Made by a program: the position numbers and the translations under genes. Of a DNA stretch of 22,281 bases, positions 1 through 8,900 are shown piece after piece. Under the pieces are notes generated by a model. It was not told the origin of the DNA. It did not search any database and saw only the letters and a program-made list of their open reading frames with translations. Each line of letters opens with the position of its first letter. The first letter of the stretch is position 1. The stretch is from Clostridiales bacterium. GTDB taxonomy: Bacteria > Bacillota > Clostridia > Oscillospirales > Oscillospiraceae. The DNA is taken from positions 1 to 22,281 of the forward strand of contig SFGJ01000022.1 of NCBI GenBank assembly GCA_004557655.1, in the 5' to 3' direction.

Positions 1-2
1 CC

Positions 3-1075
3 TTCAAGAACGTATGGGTGTTCTGCGAGCAGCGTCAGGGCGTGATGATGCCCACCACCTTCGAACTGATCTCCGAGGGTCGCAAGCTGGCCAATGAGCT
101 GGGTGTCGAGCTGTGCGGCATCCTGCTGGGCGACAACGTGGACGGCATCGCCGCCGAGCTGGGCGAGTACGGCGCCGACAAGGTGTACGTCTACAACTCC
201 CCGCTGCTGAAGGACTTCACCACCGATGCCTACACCAAGGTGATCGTGGAGGCCGTTGAGGAGCTGAAGCCCGAGGTGCTGCTGTTCGGCGCCTCCAACA
301 TCGGCCGTGACCTGGCTCCCCGCTGCGCCGCCCGCCTGCACACCGGCCTGTGCGCGGACTGCACCCACCTGGACATCGACATGCCCAACTACAAGGGCTT
401 CCTGCGCGAGGCCTCCACGCTGCCCGAGGAGCGCATCGAGAAGCTGGGCACCGTGATGATCAACCGCGAGCCCCATGACGTGTCCCGCGACCTGAAGATG
501 ACCCGTCCCGCTTTCGGCGGCCACCTGATGGCCTCCATCATCTGCCCCCGCTTCCGCCCCGCTATGGCGACCGTTCGCCCCGGCGTTATGAAGAAGCGCG
601 AGTGCAAGAAGAACGTGGAGATCCTGCATCCCGCGTTCGCTCTGGAAGCTGCTGACATCCACACCGAGGTCACCGAGACCGTCAAGGCCGCCAAGAAGCT
701 GGTCGACCTGATCGGCGCTGACTTCATCGTGTCCGTTGGCCGGAGAAGGGCATCAAGCTGGCCGAGGAGTTGGCGGAAGTCCTGGGCGGCGTCGTGGGCT
801 CCTCCCGCGCCTGCGTGGACTCCGGCTGGATCTCCGCTGACCATCAGGTCGGCCAGACCGGTAAGACCGTCCATCCCAAGGTCTATGTTGCTCTGGGTAT
901 CTCCGGCGCCATCCAGCACAAGGCCGGCATGCAGGATTCCGAGTGCATCATCGCCGTCAACAAGAACGATACCGCTCCCATCTTCGAGGTGGCTGACTAC
1001 GGTATCGTGGGCGACCTGTTCAAGGTCGTTCCCGAGCTGATCGAGTCCATCAAGGCTGCCAAGGCCGCTAAGTAA
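3..1075 (+). pseudogene. etfA: Electron transfer flavoprotein alpha subunit, 5'-truncated by the window and frameshifted
   Basis: EtfA binds FAD and, with EtfB, passes electrons between acyl-CoA dehydrogenase, ferredoxin and NADH; in butyrate producers it works in the Bcd-EtfBA bifurcating complex. The visible protein opens with FKNVWVFCEQRQG, typical of the EtfA N-terminal domain, so only a few codons are lost to the left edge. The first frame runs to about 740 (DLIGADFIVSVG). The protein then continues in the next frame (from the codon at 740-742) as PEKGIKLAEELAEVLGGVVGSSRA, then the conserved QVGQTGKTV and SGAIQHKAGM segments, ending with TAA at 1073-1075. Relatives have VGRGIxxxPEKGI here, so roughly six codons are missing by a number of bases not divisible by three. 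The lost GRG lies in the FAD-binding domain, so the product should be non-functional unless this is an assembly error. The family call is very secure; the lesion is clear in the sequence given. Confidence 0.93.
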
Positions 1076-1299
1076 CCACGCTTTCTTCCTTCTCTTCTTA
1101 CATTGCGGATTCACTCCAAGACCCGCGGGCAGGCCCCTCCTACATCACATCCAATACATCCCATCTTTCATCTCGGCGAACCATGGTTTATGGAAAGCTT
1201 GCTCATCTCTACCTGTACCAATTTTAGCGACTTTCAGCCTGCTCCGGGTCTGGAGCATCTGCAACTGGCAGTATGCTTTGAGTAGAAAAATTTTATTAG

Positions 1300-1488
1300 T
1301 GCTTCGAGGCGAAGCATAATCTCTATGAGTTTGATGTCGGCAATGAGTCCGGATGGATGTACAAGGTCAACGGCTGGTTCCCCAACTACGGCTGTTCCCG
1401 CTATCAGGTAGAAGACGGCGACGTGATCTGCTGGGTCTACACCTGCGATTTGGGTGCGGACGTAGGTGATAACTCTATGAACGGTTGA
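1300..1488 (+). pseudogene. Fragment of a DUF4430-domain surface protein
   Basis: An open stretch without a start codon (in-frame TAG just upstream at 1297-1299) translates to FEAKHNLYEFDVGNESG followed by WMYKVNGWFPNYGCSRYQ and DGDVICWVYTCDLG, then stops at 1486-1488. The GWMYxVNGWFPNYGxSxY and DGDVIxWxYTCDLG blocks are the hallmark of DUF4430 (transcobalamin C-terminal-like) domains, found at the C-terminal end of secreted and cell-surface proteins of Clostridia. Only the last part of the domain survives, with no signal peptide and no upstream frame. It sits between the broken etfA and a tRNA fragment, so it reads as debris of an older gene. The domain recognition is from memory of the family motif. 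Confidence 0.72.
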
Positions 1489-1518
1489 GATCGTCAGATG
1501 CGGCTTGCTTTAGAAAAA

Positions 1519-1566
1519 GAGGGAGATGGGGCTTTGGCACTGATAACCAAAGCCCCCATCTTCCTC
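1519..1566. terminator. Stem-loop terminator after the DUF4430 remnant
   Basis: GAGGGAGATGGGGCTTTGG (1519-1537) pairs with CCAAAGCCCCCATCTTCCTC (1547-1566), a long nearly perfect stem with a loop of about nine bases. It is flanked by an A-run at 1514-1518 and only a short T-rich stretch (GTTTC) on the plus side. It probably served the gene whose tail survives at 1300-1488. Confidence 0.6.
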
Positions 1567-1820
1567 GTTTCAAAGCGGTCTTGGCAGCCCGGCAAAAGCG
1601 AAGAGCAGCTTTTCGGTGTCGTGCAAGTTTACCACTGAATGCATAGGCCTTCCCTACGCGGCGTTAATTAGATTTACCAGATATTGGATGGTGTTATGTG
1701 TTGGACTTTTTTAGGCTGTAAAGAGCTGCTCCAGAGTACAGCTTGAGAACTTGTAGTGGGGCAAACAGTCAGTGACTATGCGGAATGCAGCGGCTATGAC
1801 TGCCTGCGCCGGACATTACG

Positions 1821-1871
1821 CAGTTCTTCACACGCAGGAGGTCACTGGTTCGAGTCCAGCAGTCTCCACCA
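1821..1871 (+). pseudogene. 3' half of a tRNA-Val (CAC) gene
   Basis: The segment reads as an anticodon loop TTCACAC (anticodon CAC, 1827-1833), the 3' anticodon strand GCAGG, a variable loop, the T-arm with GGTTCGAGTCC, a 3' acceptor strand AGTCTCC, discriminator A and encoded CCA ending at 1871. The upstream bases do not supply the 5' anticodon strand, D-arm or 5' acceptor strand (GGAGACT expected), so this is not a full tRNA. The T-stem also carries one A:C mismatch. A tRNA 3' half that starts at the anticodon loop is what tyrosine-recombinase elements leave as an attachment site. A perfect terminator follows at once, as after an intact tRNA gene. Confidence 0.72.
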
Positions 1872-1909
1872 AAAAGTTCCTGATTTCTTACGAAATCAGG
1901 AACTTTTTT
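1871..1909 (+). terminator. Rho-independent terminator of the tRNA-Val remnant
   Basis: A perfect 17-bp stem (1871-1887 with 1892-1908) has a four-base loop TTAC. The A-run on the left arm and T-run on the right arm make it usable on both strands. It begins at the last base of the encoded CCA, the normal place for a tRNA terminator. Confidence 0.85.
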
Positions 1910-1964
1910 ATGAGCCAAAATAGTGACGCAGTATTTTTTCATTTTTGCCCGACAGTGAATTGTC

Positions 1965-2100
1965 AAACTAAGTGCAACAGGAAAAGAGTTCAAAGTCCCG
2001 GAGTTCCTGATCAGAATGAAAGTGCAGCCTTTCTTCGATCCTGCGCCAGTTTGCGAACTCAGGCCCACAGTCGCAGGTAATTGTCCACAGCCCCTTTTCG
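1965..2100 (-). pseudogene. Probable IS30-family transposase fragment
   Basis: On the minus strand from about 2099 the frame reads EKGLWTITCDCGPEFANW and then RRIEERL before losing resemblance and stopping at a TAG near 1969-1971. IS30-family transposases carry ITxDNGxEF around the second catalytic Asp of the DDE domain; here the Asn of DNG has become Cys and there are stops on both sides. The bases just beyond (about 1957-1982, containing GTTGCACTTAGTTTGACAAT) resemble the kind of end sequence such elements have, but I cannot align it. The fragment is far too short to be active. It supports the reading of this stretch as an integration scar. Confidence 0.45.
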
Positions 2101-2117
2101 ATCTATATTTAACGCAA

Positions 2118-2169
2118 ACACTGCGGATAGGAAAACCCTTTTTGGATCCTATCCGCAGTGTGTTTTTTT
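2118..2169. terminator. Terminator at the end of the pilus operon
   Basis: ACACTGCGGATAGGA (2118-2132) pairs perfectly with TCCTATCCGCAGTGT (2147-2161) around a 14-base loop. The T-run (2163-2169) is on the plus-strand side. In the direction of the pilus operon (minus) the tail is only weakly T-rich (GTTTGCGTTAAA). It lies 34 bases past the stop of the last pilus gene, so it most likely ends that operon while also blocking transcription from the left. Confidence 0.75.
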
Positions 2170-2202
2170 GATTCTATTTTGCAGCGCGCCCTTATAGATA
2201 AC

Positions 2203-2790
2203 TTAGTCAATAGCGAAGTCGCACCGGACGGTGACGCGGCTCCTGCCGCCATAGGTACAGGTAAACAGGGTCAGCGGATAGTCACCGGAGATCATATCCT
2301 CCACCGCACTCGAGTCAAGCACCTGAACCTCGGCCACCGCATAACGAGTAACTGTGCCGTCCAGACCGGTGAACAGGGCGGTCTCCCCGGTCTTTAACTC
2401 TTTCAGACGGCCAAAGTGCTGCGCATAGTTGTGGGCGCAGATCACCATATCACCGCCCCTCACCGAGCCGTAGTACCGGCACGGCGAAAGCTTCAGTTTC
2501 GCTTCGCTCCAATCCTCCATGACGGGCAGCTCCAACCCTAAAGTGGGCAAACTGATGAACCCCACATATTCGTGGCCGTCCACCGGAATGGCGGCCATCT
2601 TGGGTGAGAGCGGATCGATTGCAATGTCCTTCCGTTCTCGGATCTCCTCCACCAGCAGCGGAAGTACCTCACCAGATACCTTGCCCGCTGTGTTGCTTTC
2701 TCTCCAATTCCGGGCCAACAGGGCCACTGCGGCCAGTATCATGGCGAGTCCCGCACAGATCAGGAGCGTTCCCAGCTTTTTACTGCGCAT
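2203..2790 (-). CDS. Sortase family transpeptidase, last gene of the pilus operon
   Basis: Sortases cleave LPXTG-type signals and join the new carboxyl end to the cell wall or to another pilin. The 195-residue protein has one N-terminal membrane anchor (about residues 6-26), then the sortase barrel. The catalytic triad is visible as His120 (ICAHN), Cys178 (TLFTC) and Arg185 (GRSRV). The GHR of class C enzymes is replaced by AHN, there is no C-terminal membrane segment and no lid region. It is therefore not a second pilin polymerase of the usual type and looks more like class B/D enzymes; the class is uncertain. As the second sortase of the cluster it may attach the finished pilus, through the small LPQTG pilin, to peptidoglycan. 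Its start overlaps the end of that pilin gene by 11 bases, so the two are probably translationally coupled. Confidence 0.88.
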   Translation of the reverse strand: MRSKKLGTLLICAGLAMILAAVALLARNWRESNTAGKVSGEVLPLLVEEIRERKDIAIDPLSPKMAAIPVDGHEYVGFISLPTLGLELPVMEDWSEAKLKLSPCRYYGSVRGGDMVICAHNYAQHFGRLKELKTGETALFTGLDGTVTRYAVAEVQVLDSSAVEDMISGDYPLTLFTCTYGGRSRVTVRCDFAID

Positions 2791-3430
2791 ACTTAGATTT
2801 CCTCCTCAGCGCTGCACCGCTTACGATCAGCACCAGGCCCAGCGTCAGCAGTACCGGCACGGGCCAGTTCACCTGTCCCGTCTGGGGCAGCGTGGTGCCG
2901 GGTTTATCCGGGGTGTCCGGTGTGGAAGGCGTTTTCTTCAGCTCGAACTTCTCAGAAACGCTGATCTCATACAGATAGTGGTCCTTATCCCACAGGGGAA
3001 CGGATACCAGAAACGGCGTGATCTTCTCGAAACCGGAAATGGTCTTTGTCTGAAGGATAAGATACAAGCCCAGTTTCAAACCGTCAAAGGTCACAACGCC
3101 GTTTTCGAAAGAGGACGGCTTAAGCCCATCGGGTGCCTGGACCATACCGGCCAGCTCCTTCGCCAGGTCCGGCGTTAGGTTCTCTTCGGACAGATCTTTA
3201 TCCTTGTAGGCGGACAAGGGGACAAAGCTGAAGTCGCCGTCAATATCCTGCAGCGTGCCGATCTGAAAGGCGCGAAGCGCTCCGTCCGGCAATGCTTTGT
3301 CCTGAAATTTCCATTGAATGGTAATCGTCCCCCCTTTCCCGAGATCCGGCGCTTCATGACCGAAGACCGCTGTCACGCAAAGGCTCAGCAGCAGTATAAT
3401 GCTCAGGAAAAAGGCTGTGACATGTTTCAT
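2780..3430 (-). CDS. Small LPQTG pilin (minor or basal subunit)
   Basis: The 216-residue secreted protein has a signal peptide (residues 1-24, ending in VFG), a beta-rich pilin domain (about 30-165), a Pro/Thr-rich stalk (TPSTPDTPDKP), the sorting signal LPQTG at 181-185, a hydrophobic segment and a basic tail (RRKSK). Small pilins of this type usually sit at the base of sortase-built pili and are the part joined to the cell wall. The segment YEISVSEKFELKK just before the stalk is where basal pilins carry the YPK-type acceptor lysine; here the motif is SEK, so the linking lysine (perhaps K161) is only a guess. It lies between the two sortase genes and overlaps both by a few bases. Confidence 0.85.
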   Translation of the reverse strand: MKHVTAFFLSIILLLSLCVTAVFGHEAPDLGKGGTITIQWKFQDKALPDGALRAFQIGTLQDIDGDFSFVPLSAYKDKDLSEENLTPDLAKELAGMVQAPDGLKPSSFENGVVTFDGLKLGLYLILQTKTISGFEKITPFLVSVPLWDKDHYLYEISVSEKFELKKTPSTPDTPDKPGTTLPQTGQVNWPVPVLLTLGLVLIVSGAALRRKSKYAQ

Positions 3431-4266
3431 CCTTCATCACCCTTTCCTTTTGTTCGATGGGGTATCAGTACTACGACCAGCATCACCACCAGAATGGGCG
3501 CTGCCACAAGCGGTGCAACCTGCAGTGGCTCGATCTGCATGGCGTCCGCCGTCACGCGGATAGTGGATGCGCCGGCATGATTTTCTACCCGATGTCCCCG
3601 CACCAGCAGACGGTGGCTGTTGATCCCGTAAGGCGTGCAGGTGACAAGTGTGCAATAATCCTCACCTTCCACGATGGCCAGATCGCCCAACTCATTGGGC
3701 AGCACGGTGCGGATCTGATCTACTTCGTAGGTCAAGGTTTCGTCCAGCACACGCAGCATAAATACATCGCCCGTCTCCAATTCATCCAGATTGGTAAACA
3801 GCTTGGCGCTGGGCAGGCCGCGGTGGCCGGAAAGAACGCAGTGGGTACTCTCTCCGCCAACCGGCAGTGAAGATCCCGGGACATGGCCGATGGCGACCTG
3901 CAGGACCGCTTCATCGGTGCCGTGGTAGATAGGAAGATTGCACCTTACCTTAGGGATCTCAATGTAGCCCATAACACCGTTGTCCGCGATATTCAGCAGG
4001 GCAGCATAGGCTTTCTTCTGTTCCTCTGCCATGACAAAGCGGTTCATCCTGTCGCCCAGTGTTTTGTTGTAAATCCTTGCGTCCTCCCATAGCCGGTCAT
4101 AAGCATTCTCATCCAAATTCGCTACCTGTTCGGCATAGCTGGCGATGGCGCGGGACTGGTGGAACGAGTTCCAGAAATCACTGATGGTCGGATATAACAG
4201 GAGCAGCGCTCCAATAAGAAATGCGGCGATAAGGATCACAGTCACAAAACTGCTTTTCTTTTTCAT
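3427..4266 (-). CDS. Class C (pilin-polymerising) sortase
   Basis: The enzyme links pilin subunits into the fibre by joining the Thr of one LPXTG signal to a lysine of the next pilin. The start at 4266 (MKKKSSF) is chosen over an upstream in-frame codon at 4302 because AAGGAGG ends six bases before it, while the upstream start lies inside a stem-loop. The protein of 279 residues has an N-terminal membrane helix (about 8-25), the barrel with GYIEIPK, and catalytic His148 (LSGHRGLPSAKLF), Cys210 (TLVTC) and Arg219 (SHRLLVRGHR). A C-terminal membrane helix (about 250-268) is typical of class C. The lid loop that normally carries a DP-aromatic plug before this barrel lacks a clear DPF/DPW here. 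The gene follows the backbone pilin gene and overlaps the next pilin by four bases. Confidence 0.93.
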   Translation of the reverse strand: MKKKSSFVTVILIAAFLIGALLLLYPTISDFWNSFHQSRAIASYAEQVANLDENAYDRLWEDARIYNKTLGDRMNRFVMAEEQKKAYAALLNIADNGVMGYIEIPKVRCNLPIYHGTDEAVLQVAIGHVPGSSLPVGGESTHCVLSGHRGLPSAKLFTNLDELETGDVFMLRVLDETLTYEVDQIRTVLPNELGDLAIVEGEDYCTLVTCTPYGINSHRLLVRGHRVENHAGASTIRVTADAMQIEPLQVAPLVAAPILVVMLVVVLIPHRTKGKGDEG

Positions 4267-4280
4267 CAGGGGCCTCCTTA

Positions 4281-4318
4281 CCGCCGCAGGGAGACGGCGC
4301 ACCGTCTTCCTGCGGCGG
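4281..4318 (-). promoter_or_regulatory. GC-rich stem-loop between backbone pilin and sortase, abutting the sortase RBS
   Basis: CCGCCGCAGGGAGACG (4281-4296) pairs with CGTCTTCCTGCGGCGG (4303-4318) with one mismatch and a six-base loop. There is no T-run, so it is not a classic terminator. In the transcript it ends directly before the AAGGAGG of the class C sortase. It could lower sortase translation, partly stop transcription, or protect the 3' end of the abundant pilin message. Which of these applies is inference. Confidence 0.7.
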
Positions 4319-4355
4319 CAGTTTCCGGGTATGGGAATTCAGAGAATCGTAGTAA

Positions 4356-5930
4356 TTACTTGTTGTTCATGCGCTTGCGGATGACCAGAAACACAGCGGC
4401 GCCCACCATCAGCGTACCGCCGATGATGTAGAACAGCGTGGTGCCGATGCCGCCGGTCTCAGGCAGTGTCGCGCCGGCGTTGTTCTGGACGGTGGTGGTT
4501 ACGGTGCCGCCGGCCATATTGCCGTCCTCAGCTGCGCCGCTACCGACATTGATGGTCAGAGCGGTCAGGGCGGGAGTATTCTCCCCCTTATCCAGCGTGG
4601 CAGCGATGACAATTGTGATGGGATCCTTCACCCGGTTGTAGCCGACGGGAGCTTTAGTCTCGTACAGTTCATATGTACCGGCATCCAAACCCGCGACCCA
4701 GGCCAGACCATCAGTACCGGTGGTCAAAGCGGTCCCCTTATCCTGAGTATCCACCCAACCGGTGACCTTATTGTCGGCGACAGTGACCCACTTGCCATTC
4801 CAAGTCGCCTCAGTTTCTGCCTTAACGCACTTCAGCTTGAATTCAGCTCCGGACAGATGCTTCGTAGTATCAGCGCCGTCCACCTTGTTGACATTCAGCT
4901 GATAGGTGAACACCAGAACGGTATCCTCAGGGGTATGGCTGGTGGGAGGTGTACCTGTACCGGAGAAGTTGGGGTTGCTGGCATACTCCAGATAGACCTC
5001 GTTGGGGTTGCCGGGCTGGCCGATTACAGCGGTGTTGAGCAGCTTGGCGGTGTACTTCACGACGATCTCACTGTCGGAAGTGACGCTCGCAACCGTTTTC
5101 AGATTGTCAAAGGTAATGGTCAAGCTGCCGCCGCCAGCGGTAGCAGCCGCATTGGGGGTCACAGTGTAACCGGTGTTCAGCTCCGTGTCAACAGAGCCAT
5201 TGCGCACATAAACCTTCACATCGCCTTTGTACTGCAAGCCCGTGCTGAGCGTATCGTGGAACACATACCGATAGGTTTCATAGTCATCATAGTTGCCGGG
5301 CAGCGTACCCACCAACCGGAAGGGAACACTGGAGCCGATGCACCAGTCAGCAGCCTCCCCCCAGTTGCCGTCGGTATCCATGACGCTCTTGTCGACCGAT
5401 GGAACTTCATACTTCTTTTGAATGGTGATATCGCCCTTGTTTGTCACCTGCAGCAGTGCGGAGTTCATCGCGTCGCCAACACCCGGAGCGGTCGTGTCCA
5501 CCAGCAGATAGTAGCCGGCATTCAGGTTGACAGAGGTCGCACCGGCGGCAATAGCGGTCGCTGTGCTGGTCAAATGCCGGGCTGCTACGTCGGCAAACGC
5601 CCTGGCCACATCGCTTCCATCGCTTTGATCCGCCATGACAGCCGCCACATCTGCGGCGGTGGTGCAGTCAGCAAAAAGATTCTTACTGCTGACAATAAAC
5701 CGGGAGTCCGCTTTCAACGCAGCCAGGAAATCACCGCTTTTGATACCGGTACCCCAGGCCGCATCGCCCAGAGCGGAAGAGGTAGTGCTCTGCGTGCCCT
5801 GGAAGATCTGATAGGCATTGTAGGCGTGGCCTGTGGAATTTGATACAGTGGACGCTGCCGTAGGAACAGCCAGTGCCAGCGCCATAACCAGCGCCAGCAA
5901 CAGGACGACAATCTTTTTCATGGGATTCAT
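4356..5930 (-). CDS. LPETG backbone (major) pilin with isopeptide-bond domains
   Basis: The 524-residue protein would be the main repeating subunit of the pilus. It has a signal peptide (residues 1-27, ending in TAAS), an N-terminal pilin domain (about 30-175), a D2-type domain (about 176-340), a CnaB/SpaA domain (about 343-485), LPETG at 489-493, a membrane segment and a basic tail. Likely isopeptide residues in D2 are Lys181 (VDKSV), Asp226 (FHDTLSTGL) and an Asn in LEYASNPN. In the last domain they are Lys349 (NVNKVDG), Glu424 in the E-box YELYETKAPVGY, and Asn483 or 484 near the end. The polymerising lysine is probably in TIQKKYEVP (172-173), where a YPK motif stands in other backbone pilins. 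The start is supported by AAGGAG seven bases upstream. Domain assignments are by family resemblance. Confidence 0.93.
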   Translation of the reverse strand: MNPMKKIVVLLLALVMALALAVPTAASTVSNSTGHAYNAYQIFQGTQSTTSSALGDAAWGTGIKSGDFLAALKADSRFIVSSKNLFADCTTAADVAAVMADQSDGSDVARAFADVAARHLTSTATAIAAGATSVNLNAGYYLLVDTTAPGVGDAMNSALLQVTNKGDITIQKKYEVPSVDKSVMDTDGNWGEAADWCIGSSVPFRLVGTLPGNYDDYETYRYVFHDTLSTGLQYKGDVKVYVRNGSVDTELNTGYTVTPNAAATAGGGSLTITFDNLKTVASVTSDSEIVVKYTAKLLNTAVIGQPGNPNEVYLEYASNPNFSGTGTPPTSHTPEDTVLVFTYQLNVNKVDGADTTKHLSGAEFKLKCVKAETEATWNGKWVTVADNKVTGWVDTQDKGTALTTGTDGLAWVAGLDAGTYELYETKAPVGYNRVKDPITIVIAATLDKGENTPALTALTINVGSGAAEDGNMAGGTVTTTVQNNAGATLPETGGIGTTLFYIIGGTLMVGAAVFLVIRKRMNNK

Positions 5931-5985
5931 TTCCTTTCTCCTTCTAATTTTGCTTGTGGTTATCGCTGTGTGCCGTTTGCGGGGG

Positions 5986-8900
5986 TCAGGTCATGCGTGA
6001 GTCAGTTCGACCACCCTCCTTCCTGCGCTTGTCACGGTAAAGCAACAGGCTTGCCGCGCCTGCCAACAGCACCGCACCGGGGATAACGAAGGTCTTTGCG
6101 CCGGCACCTCCTGTTTCAGGGAGTTCATAAACAACAGGTTCCTCCTGTGTGTAGACAAAAACTCGGTTCTCCGCAGTTTCCGGAGACAGTGTGAAGGTAT
6201 AGTCATCCGCAAGACCGAATCCGGCAGGCACTTCAATCTCATGCAGTGTATAGCTGCCCCGCGGCAATTCGAGAATCTGAAACCTGCCGTCATTATCCGT
6301 GACCAGCTCAATGGCAGTGCCGCCGGCACTGTACCGATACTGAGTCCCATTCATCACGAACTTGATGGCTGCACCTGTGCTGTCCAATAGTTGATATTTG
6401 GCATTAGGGACAGGTGTTGTCTGATCCGCCGCGCTGACCTTAAGGAATTGGAACGTGTAGGTAATGGGCGGGTCGGCCACCGTGACGGTGTATGTCCCGG
6501 AGGGGATAGCAGCTGCACTCAGCGTGATATTGTTCCAATTTTTCCATTCATCCGCAATCAGATAACCGTCAGGGGCGGTCTTTTCCCGCAACTGGAACTC
6601 TCCGGCAGGCAAACCAATGATTTTAAGATTCCCATTGTTATCCGTCTCAAAAACGCGCACATGACCTGATACCGAAGAAGGAATATTCCATGAGTAGCCT
6701 ACGTAACGGTAAACGCCGGCTGATATTGGGACGCAGTACACACCTATGTACATTTCCTTTCCAGTCCCCGCATTTCCTTCGCCAACAGGCCGAGGATCCA
6801 TGGTCCAGAAATTCATCTCAAATGTGGCACCGGGCAGTGTCTTGCCGGTTACCTGATCCTTCTTGGTGATGTTGAGGGTGTATTCCTCGCCTTTCAGTCG
6901 GTTGGTAAAGGCAACTCCGCCAGACTTGGCACTGCGGAGGATAACGGTAGATTCCTTGTGTACATTGTTGGACGAGAACACCTCAAGTCCCGTTTTGTCA
7001 TTGACAACCTTGACAGTTGTCGGGAAGCAATATTCTACTGTGCTTCCACCTAGACTACTGTTGATTAATTGACGTGCTTTTACCGTTACCGTCATGGTAT
7101 AGGTTGTCGTGTCATAAGTAATATTCTCTGATGAATAGGCAGTCTCTTTGATTTTATAAGTATAGGTACCCGGTTCCTTAAACAGAATCGTTGGAAATGT
7201 AAGGTTCCCGGCGGCATCAACCGTTCCGGTATAGGCATCTGCCGCGTTCTTAGTGTTAGTGACCGTGACCTTAAATCTGCCCTCGGTGATAGAGGCCGCC
7301 TTGCCGTCCGGCTTCAAAAACGACTTTTTTCCCGCCAGAATCAATCGTGTAGGCAGCGTTTCTTCCGGGGGTCTATAACCAAAGTAGACAGTGCCATTAC
7401 TCATAATACCGCCGCCGTATCTGGCTGCATAATTGCCTGTAATATACACGCTGGCGGCATTCCGGGCATTATTCTTGTCAGCATCACTGGGATGGGCCGT
7501 TAGGCCGATGATGGTACTTGCCGTACAGTATTGATCCGCTTTTGTCAGTGTGATCCTTGAGCCGTCGCGACTGCCGCTCCACTTGGGATCGCCGCCGCCC
7601 AGCATAGCGGAATAGATTCTGGTATTTCCGCCCATGTAAACATCCTGATGCCCGTCCGCGGCTTTTGAGATGGGGTAGGGGTCCGGATTCCCGGCAGGGC
7701 CGGTATAATTATAATTTGTTATGTCTTTTGCCTCATCACTGTCTCGCGGCTTTCCATTCGCTCCGCCGTCATAGTTGTCAAAAATTGCGACGCTGCTATC
7801 TACAAACACAAACGTATTGCTGACGAAACAGCTGCTGAAACCGCCCCCGATATGCTTGGCTGTATTCTCTGAAATGAGCGTATTATAAAGATACATGTTA
7901 GATCTGTGCCCAACATAAATGCCGCCTCCGCCAAACATATTATCTGCCTGCATACTGTTATTTGTGATGTAAGTTTTGCCGCCATTTTCACTCTTTAGGG
8001 TACATTTGCTGCTATAGTTAATGCATATGCCGGCACCCTGGCCCTTCAAGCATCTATTGGAGGAAATATACCCATTAGAAATATTCATTTTCGCACCGTT
8101 AGAGGGTGCATCATTCTCTTCAATTGTGGCTTCAATACCGCCGCCTTCCAGTTTACTATAGTTGCCGGTAACATATCCGCCAGTCATGGTTAAATACGTT
8201 CTGTAACCCAAATATAACCCGCCGCCACCTATTCTCACCTTACCATCGAAATAGCCGTTTGCGCTATTGCAGGTAATGTACCCGTTTGACAAGGTGATTG
8301 AAGGGCCACCGGAGCTCTTGGAACTGGAACTGCAGTAAAGTCCTCCGCCAACTCTGTCAACATAGTTGCCGCTAATGATGCCACCTGTCATGACAAGCTT
8401 GCAGTCCCTGCCATACATATAGATTGCACCGCCATGCGAGTAAGAACGGTTTGCCGCCAGGACTCCGCCCTCCAAGTTAAATGTTCCGCCCTGAATTGTA
8501 ACCGCGCTATAATAGGTATCGTAGTCTGCGCTTGCAGATATGCCTTCTGCTCCTGGCCGTTCAGCATTACCAAAATTGCAGATGTATCCAGCCTTCATTG
8601 TTACGGTTCCGCTTGTTTGGTAAATAGCAACCTGGCCATCACTTGTTCCACTGCCAACAATAGCTCCTGCCTGGCCGCCTCCCAAGGAAACAGTACGCGT
8701 CCACTGCGTTTCGGCCGTTAAATGCCTGGTAGCATCTGTTTCGCTGCTTTCCACAACATAATAGGTAAGCCTGTTTGATGTGATGGAGGCTAATGACTTT
8801 CTTGATTCAGCGTACATAATACTACTGCGCTTGGATTTGGTTTCTTTTGTGGATGTTCCGTCAGCATTTGCCTTGCTGTCCTCAATTGTTAGTGAGCCTC

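Noticed and set aside
1103..1285. 60-codon open frame after etfA
   Set aside because: There is no ribosome binding site or recognisable domain; 1076-1299 shows no supported feature apart from a weak TGCTCC/GGAGCA inverted repeat.
1769..2068. Minus-strand open frame containing CWTRTSDLLRV
   Set aside because: This is the well-known false translation of a tRNA T-arm and acceptor end; the DNA is the tRNA-Val fragment and its terminator.
4267..4302. Upstream start of the class C sortase (MRRLPAAVRRPL)
   Set aside because: It lies in the stem-loop with no ribosome binding site, while the start at 4266 has AAGGAGG.
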